A DNA stretch of 64,000 nucleotides, taken from NCBI GenBank assembly GCA_024236415.1, contig JACKKN010000003.1, positions 1 to 64,000 of the forward strand, written 5' to 3'. The translations under genes and the position numbers were made by a program. Below the pieces are notes generated by a model that made no database searches, had not been told where the DNA came from, and saw only the letters and a program-made list of their open reading frames with translations. This DNA is from Hyphomicrobiales bacterium. GTDB lineage: Bacteria; Pseudomonadota; Alphaproteobacteria; Rhodospirillales; JACKKN01. Shown here piece by piece: positions 17,589-29,744 of the stretch. Positions within the stretch are counted from its first letter, which is position 1; each line of letters begins with the position of its first letter.

Positions 17589-17626
17589 GTTATAACATAA
17601 CACAACGAAAAATGTTATAACGTGGC
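17589..17626. promoter_or_regulatory. Zur operator in the znuA / zur intergenic region
   Basis: GTTATAACATAAC at 17589-17601 fits the Zur dyad GTTAT-N3-ATAAC exactly. A second site starting GTTATAAC at 17614-17621 keeps one half and loses the other (GTGGC). The first lies 50 bp from the znuA start. Both sit between the divergent znuA(-DUF1007-nicO) and zur-znuCB units, so zinc-bound Zur can repress both directions. Confidence 0.88.
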
Positions 17627-17708
17627 GAAATCATGGTAACAACGGGATCGGCCGTCCCGGGGCCACCCCGGGGCGGTGCCGGGGGCGTCGCCGTGGAACC
17701 GATCCTTG

Positions 17709-17759
17709 GCGGGGCAGCCATTGCGGGGCAGCCATTGCGGGGCAGCCATTGCGGGGCAG
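17709..17759. repeat. 14-bp tandem repeat upstream of zur
   Basis: The unit GCGGGGCAGCCATT occurs three times in full (17709-17750) with a partial fourth. It lies in the transcribed leader just upstream of the zur ribosome-binding site and could vary in copy number. Confidence 0.8.
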
Positions 17760-17774
17760 GCAGAGAGGAAACCG

Positions 17775-18302
17775 ATGGGCGAAGACCACGACCACGCGCA
17801 GGAGCGTCCGGCGGCGGGCCTGTTTCCGGCCGCGCGCCACGACCACCGGGCCTGCGTCGCCGGGCTGCTGGACCACGCCGACGAACTGTGCCGGGACCAG
17901 GGCCTGCGCCTGACCCCCAACCGCCGCGTGGTGCTGGAATGCCTGCTGGCCGACCACAAGCCCTTGAGCGCCTATGACATCGCCGAGCGCATCGACTGGC
18001 AGGGCCGCCGCGGCGGGCCGGTGCAGGTGTACCGCGCCCTGCGCTTCTTCGAGGACCTGGGCCTGGTGCACCGCATCGAGAGCCTGAACGCGTTCGTCGC
18101 CTGCACCCACCCCGTGGACGGCGACGGCGCGCGCCACGGCGCCCAGTTCCTGGTCTGCACCGACTGCGGCCGGGTGGCCGAGGCCAGCGACCCGGCCCTG
18201 CGCCGGGACATCGGCCGCATGGCCCGCCAGGCGGGGTTCCAGGTCCAGGACCCGGTGATCGAGATCAAGGGGCTGTGCCCCGATTGCGGGGGGCGGCGGT
18301 GA
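17775..18302 (+). CDS. zur: zinc uptake regulator, Fur family
   Basis: A 175-residue Fur-family repressor. The winged helix has GLRLTPNRRVVLECLLADHKPLSAYDI. The dimer domain has two CxxC zinc sites (VCTDCG and LCPDCGG near the C-terminus) plus a central FVACTHP. The ATG at 17775 is preferred because GAGAGGAAACC precedes it and earlier codons read through the 14-bp tandem repeat. The N-terminus is His/Asp-rich. It is followed by znuC with a 4-nt overlap and faces znuA across the Zur box, which supports Zur over Fur or PerR. Confidence 0.93.
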   Translation: MGEDHDHAQERPAAGLFPAARHDHRACVAGLLDHADELCRDQGLRLTPNRRVVLECLLADHKPLSAYDIAERIDWQGRRGGPVQVYRALRFFEDLGLVHRIESLNAFVACTHPVDGDGARHGAQFLVCTDCGRVAEASDPALRRDIGRMARQAGFQVQDPVIEIKGLCPDCGGRR

Positions 18303-19153
18303 GCGGCGCGCGCACCCTGGTCACGGCCACGGGCCTGGGCATCCGCCGCGCCGGCCGCTGGCTGGTCCACGACATCGACCTGCAGGTGGCGGCCGGCGAG
18401 ATCGTGACCCTGATCGGCCCCAACGGCGGCGGCAAGACCACGGTGGTGCGGGCCCTACTGGGCCTGCTGGCGCCCGACGCCGGCACCGTGCGCCTGGCGG
18501 ATGGCGTGCGCGTGGGCTACGTGCCGCAGAAGCTGCAGATCGACCGGGTGCTGCCCCTGACCGTGGCCCGCCTGATGACCATGACCGGGCACCACAAGCG
18601 CGCCGCCGTGCGCGCCGCCCTGGCCCGCACCGGGGTCGAGGAACTGGCCGAGCGCCCGGTGCAATACCTGTCCGGCGGCGAGTTCCAGCGGGTGCTGCTG
18701 GCCCGGGCCCTGCTGCGGGCGCCGGACCTGCTGATCCTGGACGAGCCGGTCCAAGGCGTGGACTACAGCGGCGAGGCCGACCTGTACGAGCTGATCGCCC
18801 ATATCCGCGACGACGAGGGCTGCGGCATCCTGCTGGTCAGCCACGACCTGCACGTGGTCATGGCGGCCACCGACCGGGTGGTCTGCCTGAACCAGCACGT
18901 GTGCTGCACCGGCGCCCCGCGCGAGGTGGCCCGCCACGCCGAGTACCGGCGCCTGTTCGGGCCCCGCGCCGTGGAGGCCTATGCCCTCTACGAGCACCAC
19001 CACGACCACGCCCACGACCTGCACGGCCACACCCTGCCCCTGGACGGGTCCGGGCATTCTCATGACCATCCCCATCCCAATTCCCACGGCCATGGCCACG
19101 ACCACGACCATGGCCACGACCACGATCACGGGGGCCGGCGCCATGCTGGATGA
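18299..19153 (+). CDS. znuC: zinc ABC transporter ATP-binding protein with His-rich tail
   Basis: A 284-residue ABC ATPase. Walker A GPNGGGKTT, signature LSGGEFQRVLLARALL, Walker B LLILDEP, H-loop LLVSHDLH. It energises Zn2+ import with ZnuB and ZnuA. The start is GTG 18299, overlapping the zur stop as GTGA; an ATG eight codons upstream is less likely. The last 54 residues hold about 20 histidines in HD/HG repeats, as in some proteobacterial ZnuC proteins, and may store or sense zinc on the cytoplasmic side. The 3' end overlaps znuB by 11 nt. Confidence 0.93.
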   Translation: MSGARTLVTATGLGIRRAGRWLVHDIDLQVAAGEIVTLIGPNGGGKTTVVRALLGLLAPDAGTVRLADGVRVGYVPQKLQIDRVLPLTVARLMTMTGHHKRAAVRAALARTGVEELAERPVQYLSGGEFQRVLLARALLRAPDLLILDEPVQGVDYSGEADLYELIAHIRDDEGCGILLVSHDLHVVMAATDRVVCLNQHVCCTGAPREVARHAEYRRLFGPRAVEAYALYEHHHDHAHDLHGHTLPLDGSGHSHDHPHPNSHGHGHDHDHGHDHDHGGRRHAG

Positions 19154-19937
19154 CTTCTTCGTCCGCGCCCTGCTGGCGGCGGTGGGGGTGGCCCTGTTCG
19201 CCGGGCCGCTGGGCTGCTTCGTGGTGTGGCGGCGCATGGCCTACTTCGGCGACACCATGGCCCACTCGGCCCTGCTGGGGGTGGGGCTGGGGTTCCTGCT
19301 GGGCATCGACATGATCGTCGGCGTGGTGTCGGTGGCCTTCGCCGTGGCGCTGCTGCTGGTCGCCCTGCAGCGCACCGGCCTGACCGCCACCGACACCCTG
19401 CTGGGCATCCTGTCGCACTCGGCCCTGTCCCTGGGCCTGATCCTGGTCAGCCTGATGGCCTGGCTGCGGCTCGACCTGATGGGTTTCCTGTTCGGCGACG
19501 TGCTGGCCGTGACCGCCGCCCAGGTGGGCCTGATCTGGGCCGGCGGCGCGGTCTGCCTGGCCGGGCTGGCGCTGATCTGGCGGCCCCTGCTGGCGCTGAC
19601 GGTCAGCGAGGACCTGGCCCGGGCCGAGGGCGTGCCCAGCCTGCGCCACCGCCTGGCTTTCATGCTGCTGATGGCCGCGGTGATCGCCATCGCCATGAAG
19701 GTGGTGGGGATCCTGCTGATCACCTCGCTGCTGATCATCCCCGCCGCCGCCGCCCGCGGCCTGGCGCGCACGCCCGAGCAGATGGCGGTGATCGCCGCCG
19801 CCACCGGGGCCGTGGCCGCCGCCGGCGGGCTGCTGGCGTCGCTGCACCTGGACACCCCGGCCGGGCCGTCCATCGTGGTCGCGGCCCTGGTGCTGTACGG
19901 GCTCAGCCTGGCCGCGTCACCGCTGGCGCGGGCGTAA
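19143..19937 (+). CDS. znuB: zinc ABC transporter permease
   Basis: A 264-residue ABC-3 family permease with about eight hydrophobic segments. It opens MLDDFFVRALLAAVGVALFAGPLGCFVVWRR in family style and contains YFGDTMAHSALLG and the RAEGVPS coupling region, then VVGILLITSLLIIPAAAAR. The ATG at 19143 matches the family length; an earlier ATG would translate the His-codon run of znuC in another frame. The last 21 bp overlap the convergent drug-exporter gene. Confidence 0.93.
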   Translation: MLDDFFVRALLAAVGVALFAGPLGCFVVWRRMAYFGDTMAHSALLGVGLGFLLGIDMIVGVVSVAFAVALLLVALQRTGLTATDTLLGILSHSALSLGLILVSLMAWLRLDLMGFLFGDVLAVTAAQVGLIWAGGAVCLAGLALIWRPLLALTVSEDLARAEGVPSLRHRLAFMLLMAAVIAIAMKVVGILLITSLLIIPAAAARGLARTPEQMAVIAAATGAVAAAGGLLASLHLDTPAGPSIVVAALVLYGLSLAASPLARA

Positions 19938-21125
19938 ACTCACGACATAGGCCAGCACCGCCAGGATCGAGCTGCCGCCCAGGGCGTAGGCTGTGGGCAG
20001 GGCAGTGCCGTCGTGCAGCAGGCCCACCGCCAGGGCGCCCAGGGCGGCGAAGGCCATCTCGGAGGCGCCCAGCAGGGCCGCCGCCGACCCGCCGCCGCCG
20101 GCGGCCACGTTCAGCGCCCGCACCGGCGCCGACGAGAACACCAGCCCCAGGGCCAGGACGTAGACGAACAGCACCGCGGTGATGGTCAGGGCCGTCTCGG
20201 CGCCCGACCAGATCACCGGAAACAGGGCCAGGGCGCCCACCACCTGGAGCCCCAGGCCCAGGCGCAGCACCCGCTCGATGCCCAGGCGGCCGACGGCGCG
20301 GTTGGCGAACAGGCTGCCCAGGAAATAGGCGGCCACCACCGACGCCTGGAAGTAGCCATAGTTCTGGGTCGCCACCCCGTGGCGGATGATCAGCAGGAAC
20401 GGCCCCTCGGTGATGAAGGCGTACAGCCCGCCCATGACCATGCTGGCGGCCACCGTGTAGCCCAGGTAGCGGCGGTTGGCCAGCAGCCGGCGGTAGCCGC
20501 GCCAGGCGTGGCGCAGGCGGATGCGCGACGGCCCCGGCGGCCGGGTCTCGGGCAGGAACCGCCACAGGGCGCCGGTGGCCGGCAGGGCCAGGGCCGCCAT
20601 CAGCCAGAAGTTGGCCTGCCAGCCGGCGTGCACGTAGACATAACCGCCGATGATCGGGCCCACGGCCGGGGCCATGGCCACCGCCATGCCGTAGGCGGCC
20701 AGGACCCGGGCCCCGGCCATCTCGTCCCACAGATCGCGGATCAGGGCCATGGACACCACCGACCCGGCCGAGATGGTCAGCCCCTGCAGGATGCGGAACA
20801 GGATCAGCGACTCGACGGACCCGGCCAGGGCGCAGCCGATGCTGGCCAGGGCGAAGGTGACCATGCCGGTCAGGATCGGAATGCGCCGGCCGAAGCGGTC
20901 GGCCAGGGGCCCGTGCACCAGCTGCGCCACGGCGAAGGCGGCCAGGTTCAGGCTCATGGTCAGCTGCACGGTGGCCGGGCGGGTGCCGAAATAGGCCGGC
21001 AGGTGCGGCAGGCTGGGGGTGAACAGGTCGGTCGAGAAGATGCTGATGGCGCTGGTCCCCACCAGCAGAACGGGGACGATCAGGGGCACCGGCGGGCGCC
21101 CGGCGGGGCTGGCGGAGGGCGTCAT
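19917..21125 (-). CDS. Bcr/CflA family drug-resistance MFS exporter
   Basis: A 402-residue major facilitator protein with 12 hydrophobic segments. It shows the Bcr/CflA subgroup features: TDLFTPSLPHLPAYFGT in TM1, the loop 2-3 motif GPLADRFGRRIPIL, RILQGLTISAGSVVSMALIRD in TM4, and MAPAVGPIIGGYV in TM5. Family members export chloramphenicol, bicyclomycin, sulfonamides or cysteine-related compounds, and the actual substrate is unknown. The gene stands between znuB (convergent) and a threonine aldolase gene (same strand, 43 bp). Confidence 0.85.
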   Translation of the reverse strand: MTPSASPAGRPPVPLIVPVLLVGTSAISIFSTDLFTPSLPHLPAYFGTRPATVQLTMSLNLAAFAVAQLVHGPLADRFGRRIPILTGMVTFALASIGCALAGSVESLILFRILQGLTISAGSVVSMALIRDLWDEMAGARVLAAYGMAVAMAPAVGPIIGGYVYVHAGWQANFWLMAALALPATGALWRFLPETRPPGPSRIRLRHAWRGYRRLLANRRYLGYTVAASMVMGGLYAFITEGPFLLIIRHGVATQNYGYFQASVVAAYFLGSLFANRAVGRLGIERVLRLGLGLQVVGALALFPVIWSGAETALTITAVLFVYVLALGLVFSSAPVRALNVAAGGGGSAAALLGASEMAFAALGALAVGLLHDGTALPTAYALGGSSILAVLAYVVSLRPRQR

Positions 21126-21168
21126 GGATGGGCGGGCGCGGCGGTGGTTCCGGGTCGGTGGCGGCGGG

Positions 21169-22212
<1,044 letters not shown>

Positions 22213-22249
22213 GGGGCCCCCCTTTCTGGCCTTTCCGTCCGGCAACAGC

Positions 22250-24996
<2,747 letters not shown>

Positions 24997-25003
<7 letters not shown>

Positions 25004-25251
25004 GGCTCGCCGTCCTTCAGGCCGGCCTCGTCGGCCGAGTCGGACAGCCGCGAGCGGCGGGCGCCGACGCCAATGGCCAGGATCACGGCGGCCCAGACCC
25101 CGAACATGACCAGGTACATCAGCGGCAGGCCCAACACCATCACCGGCCTGTCGAACATGGTCATGATCGGCGGCGTGAAGGCCAGCAGGCCGAAGCAGAA
25201 CAGGGTCACGGACCACTCGGTCTTGCGGCCCGCGCGCTTCATTCCTGCCAT
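24997..25251 (-). CDS. small two-helix membrane protein, partner of the transporter-kinase
   Basis: An 84-residue protein with two hydrophobic helices (about residues 14-35 and 38-62), a basic N-terminus and a charged C-terminus ending GEPW. Its stop overlaps the kinase start by 7 nt, so the two are translationally coupled. Small two-helix subunits (DUF485/DUF4212-like) commonly accompany SSS transporters, and this looks like the equivalent for the kinase fusion. Exact family not certain. Confidence 0.75.
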
Positions 25252-25263
25252 GATATCAGGGTC

Positions 25264-25647
25264 CTAGGCTTCGCCGGCGCCGGCGGCGATCAGGCTTTTC
25301 ACCCGGTTGCCCAGGTCGCGGGTGGAAAACGGCTTGGTGATGAAGTCGTCGGCGCCCACGGCCAGGGCCTTTTCCTTGTCGGCCTCGCGGCTGCGCGCCG
25401 ACAGGACGATGATCTTGATCGCCGACCAGGCCGGGTTGGCGCGGATGGCCTCGCACACCGAGAAGCCGTCGCGCTTGGGCAGCATGATGTCCAGCAGCAC
25501 GGCGTCGGGGGTGTCGCGCTCGATCTCGGTGATGGCCTGGGCGCCGTCCTCGGCCACGCGCACGTTGAATCCGGCCTGCTTCAGCACGAACTTCAGCGAC
25601 AGGACAATGTTCGGTTCGTCCTCCACCACCAAAACCGAATGCGTCAT
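25264..25647 (-). CDS. single-domain response regulator
   Basis: A 127-residue receiver domain with no output domain. VLVVEDEPNI has the acidic pair, DAVLLDIMLPKRDG holds the phospho-acceptor Asp near residue 53, VLSARS the conserved Ser, and DDFITKPFS the Lys. It is 12 bp upstream of the small membrane protein and kinase on the same strand, so it is the likely phosphotransfer partner. With no DNA-binding domain it must act by protein contact or as a relay, unlike CbrB of the CbrA-CbrB pair. Confidence 0.88.
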   Translation of the reverse strand: MTHSVLVVEDEPNIVLSLKFVLKQAGFNVRVAEDGAQAITEIERDTPDAVLLDIMLPKRDGFSVCEAIRANPAWSAIKIIVLSARSREADKEKALAVGADDFITKPFSTRDLGNRVKSLIAAGAGEA

Positions 25648-25891
25648 CGCGCGGCCGTCTCCTCAAGGCTCCGGATGTTCCCGCGGTGGTTCGGCGGCGC
25701 GCGGCCCGCTTCGGGTGGCGGGTGGCCGCGGAAGGGCCGTCGGGCGGGGTGCCGGATCGGAGCGGCATTCTACCGGAATTGCCTGGGCTTTTCCAATGGG
25801 CCCGTGCGCCCGCGCGCGGGCGCCGGCACGGGCGCCGGCATGGGCGTCGGCGGGCCGGGTTCAGGCCGTCGGGATGGCGGGGCGGGCGCGG

Positions 25892-26686
25892 TCAGATGGC
25901 CAGGTATTCGTTGCGGATGTCGGCATTGTCCAGCACTTCCTGGGCGCTGCCCTCGAACACCACCTCGCCCATGTCCAGGATGATGGCCCGGTCCGACAGG
26001 TGCAGGGCGGCGATGGCGTTCTGCTCGACGATCACGGTGGTGATGCCCAGCTCCTTGACGCCTTCCAGGATGCGCTCGATCTCGTGCACGATCACCGGCG
26101 CCAGGCCCTCGTAGGGCTCGTCCAGCAACAGCAGCTTGATGTCCCGGGCCAGGGCCCGGGCCACGGCCAGCATCTGCTGCTCGCCGCCGGACATGGTCAC
26201 GGCCTCCTGGTCGCGGCGCTCGGCCAGGCGCGGGAAGTGCTCGTAGATGCGCTCGATGGACCAGCCCACGGGCTCGGCGATCTGAGACAGCTTGAGGTTC
26301 TCCTCCACCGTCAGGCCGGCGATGATGCGCCGGTCCTCGGGCACCAGGCCGACCCCCAGGCGCGCCGCCTGCCACGACTTCATGGTGTGCAGGGGCTGGT
26401 GGTCGAGCCAGATCTCGCCGTGGCGCAGCTCGGGCGTGTCGACCCGGGCGATGGCGCGCAGGGTCGACGTCTTGCCGGCGCCGTTGCGGCCCAGCAGGGC
26501 GACGATCTCGCCCTCGCGGATGTCGAAGCTGACCCCCTGCACGATGTAGCTCTCGCCGTAATAGGCGTGCAGGTCCCAGGCCGAGAAGAAGGCCGGGGCC
26601 GAGCCCTGGGCCACCACCTTGTGGGCGGTGGGGGTGCCGGCGGGAACCTCGATCAGGTTCTCGTGCTTGTGGGCGTCGTCGCTCAT
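25892..26686 (-). CDS. livF: Liv-type ABC transporter ATP-binding protein (LivF-like)
   Basis: A 264-residue ABC ATPase. Walker A GRNGAGKT, signature MSGGEQQMLAVARAL, Walker B LLLLDEP, and a typical LivF closing sequence FEGSAQEVL. An N-terminal extension of about 35 residues precedes the nucleotide-binding domain. The ATG at 26686 overlaps the livG stop (ATGA). Last gene of the five-gene operon livK-H-M-G-F read right to left. The transported compound could be branched-chain amino acids, urea, amides or another small organic molecule. Confidence 0.88.
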   Translation of the reverse strand: MSDDAHKHENLIEVPAGTPTAHKVVAQGSAPAFFSAWDLHAYYGESYIVQGVSFDIREGEIVALLGRNGAGKTSTLRAIARVDTPELRHGEIWLDHQPLHTMKSWQAARLGVGLVPEDRRIIAGLTVEENLKLSQIAEPVGWSIERIYEHFPRLAERRDQEAVTMSGGEQQMLAVARALARDIKLLLLDEPYEGLAPVIVHEIERILEGVKELGITTVIVEQNAIAALHLSDRAIILDMGEVVFEGSAQEVLDNADIRNEYLAI

Positions 26687-27444
26687 AGGTGGGCTCCACC
26701 CAGGTAGGCTTCCTGGACCTTGGGGTTGCCGCGCACGTCGTCGGGCGCGCCCTCGGCGATGATGCGGCCCTGGGCCAGGACCGAGATCTTGTCGGCCAGG
26801 CTGAACACCACGTGCATGTCGTGCTCGATGATGACCTTGGTCATGCCGCGCTCCTTGATCCGCTTCAGGATCTCGATGGTGCGGTTGGTGTCGGCGCGCG
26901 ACATGCCGGCGGTGGGCTCGTCCAGCAGCAAAAGGCGCGGGTGCTGCACCAGGCACATGGCCAGTTCCAGGCGCCGCTTGTCGCCGCGCGACAGGCTGCC
27001 GGCCACGTGGTGGCGCTGCTCGGTCAGGCCCAGGTCCTCCAGCACGTGCTCGGCCTCCTCGCGGATCTGCCGCTCGCCGAACAGGCTGCCGCCGGCATTG
27101 AACCTGAAGGTGCCGTCGCGCTTGGCGAAGGCCGGCACCATGACGTTCTGCAGGATGGTCAGCTCGGGGAAGATCTCGGGAGTCTGGAACACCCGCGCCA
27201 CGCCGACCTGGTTGATCTCGTAGGGCGTCTTGCCGGTCAGGGTCGTGCCCTCGAACATGACCGTGCCGTGGTTGGGCTGCAGGCGGCCGACGCAGACGTT
27301 CAGCAGGGTCGACTTGCCGGCCCCGTTGGGCCCGATGATGGCGTGGGTCTTGCCCTCCTCGATCTGCAGGTTGATGTCGCTCAGCGCCATCAGGCCGCCG
27401 AAGCGCATCTGCACGTCGCTCACGTCCAGGATGATTTTGCCCAT
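26683..27444 (-). CDS. livG: Liv-type ABC transporter ATP-binding protein (LivG-like)
   Basis: A 253-residue ABC ATPase. Walker A GPNGAGKST, a signature region that reads LSRGDKRRLELAMCL instead of LSGGxxQ, Walker B LLLLDEPTAGM, and the H-loop Asp/His segment IEHDMHVVF. The SRGDKR variant of the signature is seen in the urea/amide-like branch of LivG proteins. It is 4 bp downstream of livM and overlaps livF. Confidence 0.88.
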   Translation of the reverse strand: MGKIILDVSDVQMRFGGLMALSDINLQIEEGKTHAIIGPNGAGKSTLLNVCVGRLQPNHGTVMFEGTTLTGKTPYEINQVGVARVFQTPEIFPELTILQNVMVPAFAKRDGTFRFNAGGSLFGERQIREEAEHVLEDLGLTEQRHHVAGSLSRGDKRRLELAMCLVQHPRLLLLDEPTAGMSRADTNRTIEILKRIKERGMTKVIIEHDMHVVFSLADKISVLAQGRIIAEGAPDDVRGNPKVQEAYLGGAHL

Positions 27445-27448
27445 GGCT

Positions 27449-28594
27449 TCAGACCCTCGTGACCGGCTGGTCGGTGCGGATGCCGTGGCGGCGCAGCGAC
27501 CGTCTGACGAAGAAGCTCTTGATCCGCCGCGCGCCCTCGACCAGGCCGCCGGGCAGGAAGATGACGATGATCATGAACAGGGCGCCCAGGGTCAGGTGCC
27601 AGCCCTCGCCCACGAACAGGCCGGTGACGGCCACCACCACGGCCTCGATGCCGTCGGGCAGGGCGGCGAAGATGCCGTGCAGGATCTGGTCGTTGTAGGC
27701 CGAGAAGATGTTCTCGAAGTACTTGATGATGCCGGCCCCCAGCATGGGCCCCACCAGGGTGCCGACGCCGCCCAGGATGGTCATCAGCACCACCTCGCCC
27801 GACGCCGTCCACTGCATGCGCTCGGCCCCGGCCAGGGGGTCGGTGACCGCCAGCAGCGACCCGGCCAGGCCGGCGTACATGCCCGAGATGACGAAGGCCA
27901 CCAGCAGATACGGCCGGGTGTTGAAGCCGGTGTAGCTCATGCGCGTCTGGTTGGACTTGATGGCCAGCAGCATCATGCCGAACGGCGAGCGGAAGATGCG
28001 CAGGGAGATGAAGAAGGCGATGATCAGCATCACGGCGCAGAAGTAGAAGCCGGGATAGCCGCTCATCTTGATGCCGAACAGCTCGGTCCAGGGCAGGCCC
28101 TCGCCGGGCGCCGAGATGGCGTTGTCGATGACCCGCGGGTCCTGCAGGGTCAGCTGCAGGCCGGTCTCGCCGTTGGTGATGGGGGTCAGCACCGAATAGG
28201 CCAGGTTGTAGGACATCTGCGCGAAGGCCAGGGTCAGGATCGAGAAGTAGATGCCCGAGCGGCGCAGGCTGACGAACCCGATCAGCACCGCGAACAGGCC
28301 GGCCAGGACGGTGCCGAACAGCACCGCCGGCAGCACGTTCATGGTCAGCAGCTTGAACGACCACACGGCGGCGTAGGATCCGACGCCGAGGAAGGCGGCA
28401 TGGCCGAAGGACAGGTACCCGGTCAGGCCGAACAGGATGTTGAAGCCGATGGCGAAGATGCCGAAGATGGCGAACTTCTGCAACAGGTCCGGGTAGGCGG
28501 CGCCGATGGGCGCCAGCCACACCGGCATGGCCAGCACGGCCGCCGTGAACACGGCCATCAGGATCCAGTCGTTGCGGGGCGAGGGGATGCTCAT
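27449..28594 (-). CDS. livM: Liv-type ABC transporter permease (LivM-like)
   Basis: A 381-residue membrane permease with about ten hydrophobic segments. FNILFGLTGYLSFGHAAFLGVGSY and GVGTLVGPMLGAGIIKY are the BPD_transp_2 signatures (EAA-like loop). It extends slightly at the C-terminus with a basic tail (FFVRRSLRRHG). One base separates it from the livH stop. Pairs with LivH to form the membrane channel. Confidence 0.9.
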   Translation of the reverse strand: MSIPSPRNDWILMAVFTAAVLAMPVWLAPIGAAYPDLLQKFAIFGIFAIGFNILFGLTGYLSFGHAAFLGVGSYAAVWSFKLLTMNVLPAVLFGTVLAGLFAVLIGFVSLRRSGIYFSILTLAFAQMSYNLAYSVLTPITNGETGLQLTLQDPRVIDNAISAPGEGLPWTELFGIKMSGYPGFYFCAVMLIIAFFISLRIFRSPFGMMLLAIKSNQTRMSYTGFNTRPYLLVAFVISGMYAGLAGSLLAVTDPLAGAERMQWTASGEVVLMTILGGVGTLVGPMLGAGIIKYFENIFSAYNDQILHGIFAALPDGIEAVVVAVTGLFVGEGWHLTLGALFMIIVIFLPGGLVEGARRIKSFFVRRSLRRHGIRTDQPVTRV

Positions 28595-28595
28595 G

Positions 28596-29612
28596 TCAGC
28601 TCTCCATCACCCCTTTGCGGCCCATCAGGCCGCGCGGCAGGACCAGCAGGATGACCACCGCCACCAGGTAGATGATGATCTGGTCGATGCCGGGGAAGAT
28701 GTTCTTGACCTCGTTCATGGAGGCGAAGGACTGCAGGATGCCCAGCAGGAACCCGGCTGACACGGCGCCCGGCAGCGAGCCCATGCCGCCCACCACCACG
28801 ACCACGAAGCTGAGCACCAGGAACTCCATGCCCAGGTGGTAGTCGGGCGGCAGGATCGGCGTGTACATGACCCCGGCCAGGCCGGCGACCACGGCGGCGA
28901 TGCCGAACACGATGGTGAAGCGGCGCTGGATGTTGATGCCCAGCAGGCCCACGGTCTCGCGGTCGGCCATGCCGGCGCGCACCACCATGCCGTAGGTGGT
29001 GTAGCGCAGGAAGGCGAACACGGCGAAGATCACCACGCCCGAGAAGAACAGGTAGATCATGCGCCACCACGGATAGACCACGGCGTCGCCCAGGCCGATC
29101 CAATGCCCCACCGGGGCGGTGCCGGCGAAGATGGGCGGCGCCGCCTGGGGGATCGGGTTGGCGCCGAAGGCGACCTTGATCAGCTCCTGGATCACGATGG
29201 CGAGGCCGAAGGTGACCAGGATCTGCTCGGCGTGGCTGCGCTTGTAGAAGAACTGGATCAGGCCGCGCTCCATGATCAGGCCCACCAGCAGCATCACCGG
29301 TATGGCCAGCAGGATCGACAGCGGCACCGAATAGGAGATGATGGCGGTGCCCGCGTCACCGAACCAGATCTCCATGTAGGGGGTTTCCTTGAAGGCGTCG
29401 AAGAACGTGACGCTGGGGTCCTTGATCTTCTTCGAGATGGTCAGCAGCTGTTGCAGGCTGACGGCGCAGAAGGCGCCCAGCATGAACAGGGCGCCGTGGG
29501 CGAAGTTGACGACGCCCAGGGTTCCGAAGACGAGGGTCAGGCCGAGGGCGATCAGCGCGTAGGCGCCGCCCTTGTCGAGCCCGTTGAGAACCTGCAGCAG
29601 GAACGCGTCCAT
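28596..29612 (-). CDS. livH: Liv-type ABC transporter permease (LivH-like)
   Basis: A 338-residue permease. LQVLNGLDKGGAYALIALGLTLVFGTLGVVNFAHGALFM is the diagnostic LivH start (positions about 7-45), and VVVVGGMGSLPGAV is the coupling loop. A hydrophilic insertion around residues 55-85 (KKIKDPSVTFFDAFKE) lengthens it relative to E. coli LivH (about 308). Follows livK after a 132-bp gap with a hairpin. Confidence 0.9.
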   Translation of the reverse strand: MDAFLLQVLNGLDKGGAYALIALGLTLVFGTLGVVNFAHGALFMLGAFCAVSLQQLLTISKKIKDPSVTFFDAFKETPYMEIWFGDAGTAIISYSVPLSILLAIPVMLLVGLIMERGLIQFFYKRSHAEQILVTFGLAIVIQELIKVAFGANPIPQAAPPIFAGTAPVGHWIGLGDAVVYPWWRMIYLFFSGVVIFAVFAFLRYTTYGMVVRAGMADRETVGLLGINIQRRFTIVFGIAAVVAGLAGVMYTPILPPDYHLGMEFLVLSFVVVVVGGMGSLPGAVSAGFLLGILQSFASMNEVKNIFPGIDQIIIYLVAVVILLVLPRGLMGRKGVMES

Positions 29613-29702
29613 TCTCGATCAACCTTCTGCGCGGCCGCCCCGGCCGGGGGTCGTCCGCGGGGGGACCAGCACAATCGTTTTGCCGCCGGGGCGGCGCAAT
29701 GA

Positions 29703-29729
29703 TGCCGGCCGCGGGGTCCGCGGCCGGCA
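29703..29729 (-). terminator. hairpin between livK and livH
   Basis: A perfect 12-bp stem TGCCGGCCGCGG / CCGCGGCCGGCA with a 3-nt loop, 16 bp past the livK stop. No T tract. It probably stabilises the livK mRNA end or causes partial termination, so that binding protein is made in excess over the permeases. Confidence 0.55.
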
Positions 29730-29744
29730 CCGAGAGGGGTCGGA

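Noticed and set aside
16508..17605. Longer ZnuA start 22 codons upstream
   Set aside because: It would place the start within the Zur box region and put a non-signal stretch before a normal signal peptide.
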